A stretch of DNA of 64,000 nucleotides from Myxococcales bacterium (GTDB taxonomy: Bacteria; Myxococcota_A; Polyangia; Polyangiales; Ga0077539): contig JAUSAZ010000056.1 of assembly GCA_030652255.1 (NCBI GenBank), positions 92,414-156,413 on the forward strand. The letters are read 5' to 3'. Below, piece by piece: positions 57,681-64,000 of this stretch. Positions within the stretch are counted from its first letter, which is position 1. Every line of letters begins with the position of its first letter. Below the pieces are notes generated by a model. It did not search any database, was not told the DNA's origin, and was given only the letters and a program-made list of their open reading frames with translations. The position numbers and the translations under genes were made by a program.

Positions 57681-57686
57681 AGTCTA
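57681..57686 (-). promoter_or_regulatory. -10 element (TAGACT) of matrixin operon
   Basis: TAGACT on the minus strand ends ten bases before ATG 57670. The operon can therefore be transcribed separately from rseP. Confidence 0.4.
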
Positions 57687-57714
57687 GCCTGGACCGCCCG
57701 GCGCGCGCGAACGG

Positions 57715-59388
57715 CTACGGGGCCCCGGTGACGCCCACCCCGAGGTCGACCCCGAGCTTGCGCTCGAGGTCGTTGCGGAACGCGACGATCATCACGGCGA
57801 CCACCAGGAGAAGCCCGAGCACCGAGGCGACCTGTCGCACGCGCAGCGGCACCGGGCGGCGCATGACGGCCTCCATCCCGAAGAACAGCAGGTGCCCGCC
57901 GTCGAGGGTGGGCACCGGCAGGAGGTTGAGCAATCCCAGGTTGAGGCTGATGAGGGCCATCAGCCGGAAGAAGCCCCAGACGCCGTCGACGGCGACGCTG
58001 CGGGAGGCGTCGTAGATCGCGATGGGCCCGCCCACGCTGGCGACGGGCACCCGGCCCTGGAGCATCCGGACGATGCCGAGCCCGATGAAGCGCATCGCCT
58101 CGGCGGTCTCGGAGATGGCGCCGGTGAGGGCGTAGCGGATGGGCGACGGGTTGGCGATGGCGGGCTCGGCGACGATGGGGCGCCAGCGGGCGAGGCCCGT
58201 GCGCAGGTGCACCGAGCGGTCGCCGAACTCGTTGGTGAGCACCACCGGGCGCAGCGAGAACCCGCCGACGGCCTCGTGCCGGTCGAGGGCGAAGCGCAGC
58301 GTGCGGAGCCGCGCCGGGCCCTCGGTGAGGGCGGCGATGAAGCGCTCCCAGGAGGGCGGCGGCACGCCGTCGAGGGCGATGATCCGGGCGCCGCGGCGCA
58401 GCCCCATGAGGGACTCCGGGCTGTCGGGCGCGACGTCCGAGAGGTAGAGGTCGGAGCCCTCGATGCCGGTGCGGGTGGTCATCTCGCCGGTGCCGGGCTC
58501 CGGGGCGATCTGTGCGAGGCCGGGGTCGAAGACCTCCAGGTCGAGCAGGCCCCCGAGCGCCCCTTCGATGGCCCGCGGCCGGAGGAAGGCGAGCGGCACC
58601 GTCGCGCCGCGCGAGCGGGTGAGCGAGGCCTCGAGGTCGGCCCAGCGACGAATCGGCGCGCCGCGGTACATCGTGATGACGTCGAAGGTGCGCAGCCCGG
58701 CGGTGTCGGCGGGCGACGGGGCGCGCACGCCCACCACGGGCAGGGGGAAGCCCGGCGCGATGCCGAGGAAGCCGGAGGTCACCTGCTCCTCGAAGGGCAG
58801 CGCGGTGGTGACCGCCTCGGGGGTGACGCGCACCGCGACGGCCTGGCCCGCGCGCTCGACCTCGAAGCGGATCGAGCGGCGCGGCGAGCGCGCGATGGCC
58901 ACGCGCACCTCCTCGAAGGAGCTCACGGGGTTGCCCTCGATGGCCGTCACCCGGTCGCCGGGGAGCAGCAGGCCCGCGGCGGCGTAGCCCGGGGCGACGG
59001 TGCCGATGAGCGGGGGCGTGAGGTCGCTGCGGCCGAGCAGCGCCACGAAGTAGAGCAGCACCGGGAAGAGCAGGGACATCACCGGACCGGCCAGGACGAC
59101 CACGAAGCGCCGCGAGAGCGACTGGGCGTGGAAGGCGCGGGGCAGGTCTTCGTGGGGGATCTCGTCGCTCGGGTCTTCGCCGAGCATCTTCACGAAGCCC
59201 CCGAAGGGGACCAGGCCGATGCAGTAGTCGGTCTCGCCGTAGCGGATGCCGATGACGCGCGGGCCGAAGCCGAGCGAGAACTTCAGCACCTTGATGCCGT
59301 AGATCTTCGCCCACGCGAAGTGACCGAGCTCATGCACGAACACCAGCGCGCCGATGAGCGCGAGGAACCTCACCACATTGCTGAGCAC
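57715..59388 (-). CDS. rseP: RIP metalloprotease (RseP-type site-2 protease)
   Basis: A 557-residue site-2 protease. Helix 1 has FLALIGALVFVHELGHFAWAK (the HExxH zinc motif). The last helices have ISLNLGLLNLLPVPTLDGGHLLFFG (LDG zinc ligand). Two PDZ-like domains lie between (about 120-400). The length is above the usual 450. GTG 59388 is chosen because a TAGCGT -10 lies 14 bases upstream; GTG 59412 would start before it. Site-2 proteases release sigma factors by cleaving membrane anti-sigma factors. None is obvious nearby. Divergent from moaC. Confidence 0.92.
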   Translation of the reverse strand: MLSNVVRFLALIGALVFVHELGHFAWAKIYGIKVLKFSLGFGPRVIGIRYGETDYCIGLVPFGGFVKMLGEDPSDEIPHEDLPRAFHAQSLSRRFVVVLAGPVMSLLFPVLLYFVALLGRSDLTPPLIGTVAPGYAAAGLLLPGDRVTAIEGNPVSSFEEVRVAIARSPRRSIRFEVERAGQAVAVRVTPEAVTTALPFEEQVTSGFLGIAPGFPLPVVGVRAPSPADTAGLRTFDVITMYRGAPIRRWADLEASLTRSRGATVPLAFLRPRAIEGALGGLLDLEVFDPGLAQIAPEPGTGEMTTRTGIEGSDLYLSDVAPDSPESLMGLRRGARIIALDGVPPPSWERFIAALTEGPARLRTLRFALDRHEAVGGFSLRPVVLTNEFGDRSVHLRTGLARWRPIVAEPAIANPSPIRYALTGAISETAEAMRFIGLGIVRMLQGRVPVASVGGPIAIYDASRSVAVDGVWGFFRLMALISLNLGLLNLLPVPTLDGGHLLFFGMEAVMRRPVPLRVRQVASVLGLLLVVAVMIVAFRNDLERKLGVDLGVGVTGAP

Positions 59389-59402
59389 AGGCGTCGGCGC
59401 GC

Positions 59403-59442
59403 ACGCTAGCACGCGCCCCCGGCACCTGTGCGATGGTAGCGC
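59403..59442. promoter_or_regulatory. Divergent -10 elements of rseP and moaC
   Basis: Minus strand TAGCGT (59408-59403) lies 14 bases before GTG 59388. Plus strand TAGCGC (59437-59442) lies 5 bases before ATG 59448. The hexamers support these start choices. Confidence 0.4.
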
Positions 59443-59447
59443 CCACG

Positions 59448-59933
59448 ATGGCCGACGAGACTGTGAGACCGACGCACGTCGACGCCTCCGGGGCGGTGCA
59501 CATGGTGGCGGTGGGGGCGAAGCCCGAGACGGCGCGGCGGGCCGTCGCGCGGGCGCGGGTGCGGATGCTCCCGGAGACCGTGGCCGCGGCGCGCTCGGGC
59601 GACGGGCCGAAGGGGGACGTGGGCGCCACCGTGCGCCTCGCGGGGATCATGGGGGCGAAGCGCACCCCGGAGGTGATCCCGCTCTGCCACCACGTGGCGC
59701 TCTCCGGGGTGACCGTGGCGCTGTCCTGGGTCGACGAGGGGGCGGAGATCGTGGTGACGGCGGAGGCCTTCGACCGGACGGGCGTGGAGATGGAGGCCAT
59801 GACCGGCGCCACCGTCGCCGCGCTGGCGCTCTACGACATGGTGAAGGGCCTCGAGCGCGGGGTCGCGATCACCGAGGTGGCCCTGCTGGAGAAGTCCGGC
59901 GGGCGCACCGGCGCCTGGCGCCGGGGGGAGTGA
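59448..59933 (+). CDS. moaC: Cyclic pyranopterin monophosphate synthase
   Basis: A 161-residue MoaC of molybdenum cofactor biosynthesis. Conserved elements are THVDASGAVHMVAVGAKPETARRAVARA, KRTPEVIPLCHHVALSGV, GVEMEAMTGATVAALALYDMVKGLERG and the final LLEKSGGRTG. ATG 59448 matches usual N-termini; ATG 59433 is an alternative. It is followed after 6 bases by moaE. MoaA and MoaD are not in the window. Confidence 0.95.
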   Translation: MADETVRPTHVDASGAVHMVAVGAKPETARRAVARARVRMLPETVAAARSGDGPKGDVGATVRLAGIMGAKRTPEVIPLCHHVALSGVTVALSWVDEGAEIVVTAEAFDRTGVEMEAMTGATVAALALYDMVKGLERGVAITEVALLEKSGGRTGAWRRGE

Positions 59934-59939
59934 GGGGCG

Positions 59940-60413
59940 GTGTTCGAGCTGTCGGCTGAGCCCCTCTCCGTCGAGCGCGTGATCGCGGCCGTGGCGCACC
60001 CGAGCGCCGGCGGCATCGACGTCTTCGTGGGCGTGGTGCGCGACCACAACGAGGGCAGGGCGGTCACGCGCCTCGACTACGAGGCCTACGCGACCATGGC
60101 GGTGGCGGAGATGCGGCGCATCGCGGAGGAGATCACCGCGGCGACGCCGGGCGTGCGCCTCGCGGCGGCGCACCGGGTGGGATCGCTGGGCGTCGGGGAC
60201 GCGGCGATCATCTGCGCGGCGAGCGCGGTGCACCGGGGCGAGGCGTTCCGCGCGTGCAAGGCGCTCATCGACGCGATCAAGGCGCGAGCGCCGATCTGGA
60301 AGCGCGAGCACGGCCCCGACGGGCCGTACTGGGTGGGCTGGGTCGACGCGCGCTGCCACGACCATGACGACCACGGCCACGGCCACGGCCATGAGGAAGG
60401 CGGCCCGGCGTGA
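59940..60413 (+). CDS. moaE: Molybdopterin synthase large subunit
   Basis: A 157-residue MoaE, which with MoaD adds dithiolene sulphurs to precursor Z. Motifs are GGIDVFVGVVRDHNEGR, LDYEAYATMAVAEMRRI, HRVGSLGVGDAAIICAASAVHR and the catalytic Lys region KARAPIWKREHGPDGPYWVGW. An added C-terminal His/Asp-rich tail (CHDHDDHGHGHGHEEGG) could bind metal. The GTG start follows moaC by 6 bases. It overlaps the next GTG by four bases. Confidence 0.94.
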   Translation: MFELSAEPLSVERVIAAVAHPSAGGIDVFVGVVRDHNEGRAVTRLDYEAYATMAVAEMRRIAEEITAATPGVRLAAAHRVGSLGVGDAAIICAASAVHRGEAFRACKALIDAIKARAPIWKREHGPDGPYWVGWVDARCHDHDDHGHGHGHEEGGPA

Positions 60414-61699
60414 TCGTCGAGCTCTTGATCGTCGTCGTCCTGATGATGCTCAACGGGGTCTTCGCGGCGGCGGAGATCTCGGTGCTCTCGGTGCGCAAGA
60501 CGCGGCTCGCGGAGCTGGCGGCGGAGGGCCGCGCGGGGGCGGCGGCGGTGCGCTGGCTGCGCGACGAGCCCGAGCGCTTCCTCGCCACCGTGCAGGTGGG
60601 GCTGACGGTCATCGGCACGACGGCGGCGGCCTTCGGCGGCGAGGCGCTGGCCCACGACGTCGCCCACGCGCTCCGCGGGGTGCCGGTGATCGGCGCGTAC
60701 GCCTCCTCGCTCGGGCTCGTGGTGGTGATCGCGGGCATCTCGTTCCTGGAGATCGTGGTGGGCGAGCTGGTGCCCAAGTCGCTCGCGCTGCGCTCGGCGG
60801 AGCGCTACGCCCTGGTGCTGGGCCCCGGGCTGCGGGCGATGTCATCGGTGGCCCGCCCGCTGGTGTGGGTGCTCACCGGTGCGTCGAACCTGGTGCTGCG
60901 GCTCTTCGGCGACCGCACCAGCTTCACCGAGACGCGGCTCTCCCCCGAGGAGATCCAGGAGCTGGTGGAGGAGGCCGCGCGGGTGGGCTCGCTCGACAAG
61001 GGCGCGAGCGAGATCGCGTCGCGGGCCATCGACTTCCAGGAGCTGCGGGCGGTCGACGTGATGGTCCCGCGGGCGGCGGTGGTGGCCGTCTCTCGGGTGG
61101 CGCCGCGGGAGGAGATCGAGCGCCTCACGCGCGAGGCGAGGTTCGCCCGGCTGCCCGTGTACGACGGCTCGGAGGAGAACATCGTCGGGTACGTGACGCT
61201 CCGCGACCTCCTGGGCCCTGCGCTGCGGGGCGAGGCGCTCGCGCTCGAGACCCACCTCCGGCCGATCAAGTTCGTGCCCGGCAGCGCACACGCCGTGTCC
61301 CTCCTCAAGGAGCTCCAGTCCGACCGCACGCCCCTCGCGATGCTGGTCGACGAGGTGGGCACGGTCATCGGGCTCATCACCGTGGAGGACCTCATCGAGG
61401 AGCTCGTCGGGGAGATCCTGAGCGAGAACGACCCCGCGCCGGTGCAGGTGCGGCGCGAGGACGACGGGAGCTACGTGGTGCACGGCGGGATGCCCGTGCA
61501 CGAGGTCAACCGCGCGATCGACTTCGACCTCCCGGAGAGCGAGCGCTACTCGACGCTCGCGGGGCTGTGCATCGTGCTGGCGGGGCACATCCCGAAGGCC
61601 GGTGAGGTCATCGCCGTGCCGGGCGGAGCGTCGCTGGAGGTGGTCGAGGCGAGCCCCCGGCGGGTGAAGGTGGTGCGCGTGCGGCGGCCCGCCGTGTAG
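60410..61699 (+). CDS. CNNM/CorC-type transporter (DUF21-CBS)
   Basis: A 429-residue membrane protein of the CNNM/HlyC/CorC family. The DUF21 membrane domain starts at MIVELLIVVVLMMLNGVFAAAEISVLS and includes GLVVVIAGISFLEIVVGELVPKSLAL. A CBS pair follows (MVPRAAVVAVSR, ARLPVYDGSEENIVGYVTLRDLL, LAMLVDEVGTVIGLITVEDLIEELVGEI) and then the CorC/HlyC C-terminal domain. Family members affect Mg2+ or Co2+ balance; the role here is inferred. GTGA overlap with moaE indicates coupling. Confidence 0.93.
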   Translation: MIVELLIVVVLMMLNGVFAAAEISVLSVRKTRLAELAAEGRAGAAAVRWLRDEPERFLATVQVGLTVIGTTAAAFGGEALAHDVAHALRGVPVIGAYASSLGLVVVIAGISFLEIVVGELVPKSLALRSAERYALVLGPGLRAMSSVARPLVWVLTGASNLVLRLFGDRTSFTETRLSPEEIQELVEEAARVGSLDKGASEIASRAIDFQELRAVDVMVPRAAVVAVSRVAPREEIERLTREARFARLPVYDGSEENIVGYVTLRDLLGPALRGEALALETHLRPIKFVPGSAHAVSLLKELQSDRTPLAMLVDEVGTVIGLITVEDLIEELVGEILSENDPAPVQVRREDDGSYVVHGGMPVHEVNRAIDFDLPESERYSTLAGLCIVLAGHIPKAGEVIAVPGGASLEVVEASPRRVKVVRVRRPAV

Positions 61700-61715
61700 G
61701 CGCGCGCCGCGAGGG

Positions 61716-62000
61716 TCACCGGCCGCGGGCGTGCTCCGCGGGGGTCAGCGTGGTCAGGGCGAGCGCGTGCACCCGGGTCTTCATCTCCTCCGCCAGCGCG
61801 GCGTAGACCTGCCGATGCCGCGCCACCGGCGCCATGCCCTCGAAGGCCGGGCTGACGACGGTCACCCGGTAGTGCCCCCCGCCGTGGGCCTTCGCCCCGG
61901 CGTGGCCGGCGTGCAGGTGCCCCTCGTCTTCGATGTCCAGGCGCTCGGGGGCGAGGGCGGCGGTCAGCTTCGTCCGGATGGTCTCGATGGTGTCGGTCAT
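61716..62000 (-). CDS. bolA: BolA/IbaG-family protein
   Basis: A 94-residue BolA-like protein. Key pattern HYRVTVVSPAFEGMAPVARHRQVYAALAEEM matches the family's F-x-G-x5-R-H-R-x-V-Y core. His residues (HLHAGHAGAKAHGGGH) could bind an iron-sulphur cluster with a glutaredoxin. ATG 62000 is favoured because TATGCT lies 12 bases upstream; the ATG at 62024 precedes that element. Confidence 0.9.
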   Translation of the reverse strand: MTDTIETIRTKLTAALAPERLDIEDEGHLHAGHAGAKAHGGGHYRVTVVSPAFEGMAPVARHRQVYAALAEEMKTRVHALALTTLTPAEHARGR

Positions 62001-62012
62001 GTTTGCGGCGGG

Positions 62013-62052
62013 AGCATAGGGCACCCTCGCCGGGCGGGTGTTGGGATACCCT
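62013..62052. promoter_or_regulatory. Divergent -10 elements of bolA and lipoprotein
   Basis: Minus strand TATGCT (62018-62013) lies 12 bases before ATG 62000. Plus strand TACCCT (62047-62052) lies 8 bases before ATG 62061. Confidence 0.4.
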
Positions 62053-62060
62053 CCGAGGTC

Positions 62061-64000
<1,940 letters not shown>

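Overview
The window is very GC-rich, almost entirely coding DNA. It looks like the chromosome of a myxobacterium-type organism (Myxococcota, probably Polyangia). The evidence is four Hanks-type Ser/Thr kinases with single membrane anchors, two tandem sigma-54 activators (one FHA-GAF, one AAA16-TPR), many Sec lipoproteins with acidic Asp/Ala linkers, RCC1, Sel1 and BNR repeat proteins, and a matrixin protease with a MYXO-CTERM-like tail. No tRNA, rRNA, CRISPR array, insertion sequence or prophage was seen. The species cannot be named from the sequence alone.

Layout. 1-5310: the 3' part of a Ser/Thr kinase, then two beta-propeller-like lipoproteins. 5375-11897: a small unknown protein, a fused aminobenzoyl/salicylyl-CoA monooxygenase/Old Yellow Enzyme divergent from exonuclease III, a kinase coupled to exonuclease III, a nucleotidyltransferase-like protein and an unknown. 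11990-19012: two RCC1-repeat lipoproteins (the larger has a 13-base homopolymer between its best start and its body), a BNR protein, a REP-like palindrome pair and a TonB-dependent receptor. 19056-22718: metallo-beta-lactamase-fold hydrolase, alpha/beta hydrolase, ThiO-like oxidase, RibA. 22723-32592: two sigma-54 activators with a lipoprotein, a small lipoprotein, cytochrome c, a kinase and a zinc-ribbon protein. 32696-35649: acyl-CoA dehydrogenase plus flavin monooxygenase. 35675-46857: secreted and lipid-anchored proteins (Sel1, alpha/beta hydrolase, ceramidase-like, PNGase F-like) and another kinase. 46939-50974: aroA-cmk-rpsA. 51131-54071: HIT protein, AI-2E family transporter, VWA lipoprotein. 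54072-59388: one minus-strand run of rhomboid, sigma factor, matrixin, two unknowns and RseP. 59448-61699: moaC-moaE-CNNM transporter. Then bolA and a Gly-rich lipoprotein that runs off the right edge.

How the genes work together. Core functions (aroA, cmk, rpsA, ribA, moaCE, xth, bolA) are mixed with a large secreted lipoproteome and phospho-signalling proteins, as expected of a predatory or saprophytic bacterium with a complex envelope. Many genes are translationally coupled through 1-4 base start/stop overlaps.

The most notable signals are: (1) a recurring TANNNT hexamer 5-14 bases (mostly 6-8) upstream of start codons that lack a Shine-Dalgarno sequence, suggesting widespread leaderless transcription; (2) the poly-C tract that puts a well-formed ATG and ribosome binding site one base out of frame with an RCC1 lipoprotein, either a contingency locus or a sequencing error; (3) back-to-back overlapping promoters in a 32-base divergent intergenic region; (4) a sigma factor beside three membrane or secreted proteases; (5) an AT-rich perfect palindrome inside a ceramidase-like gene.
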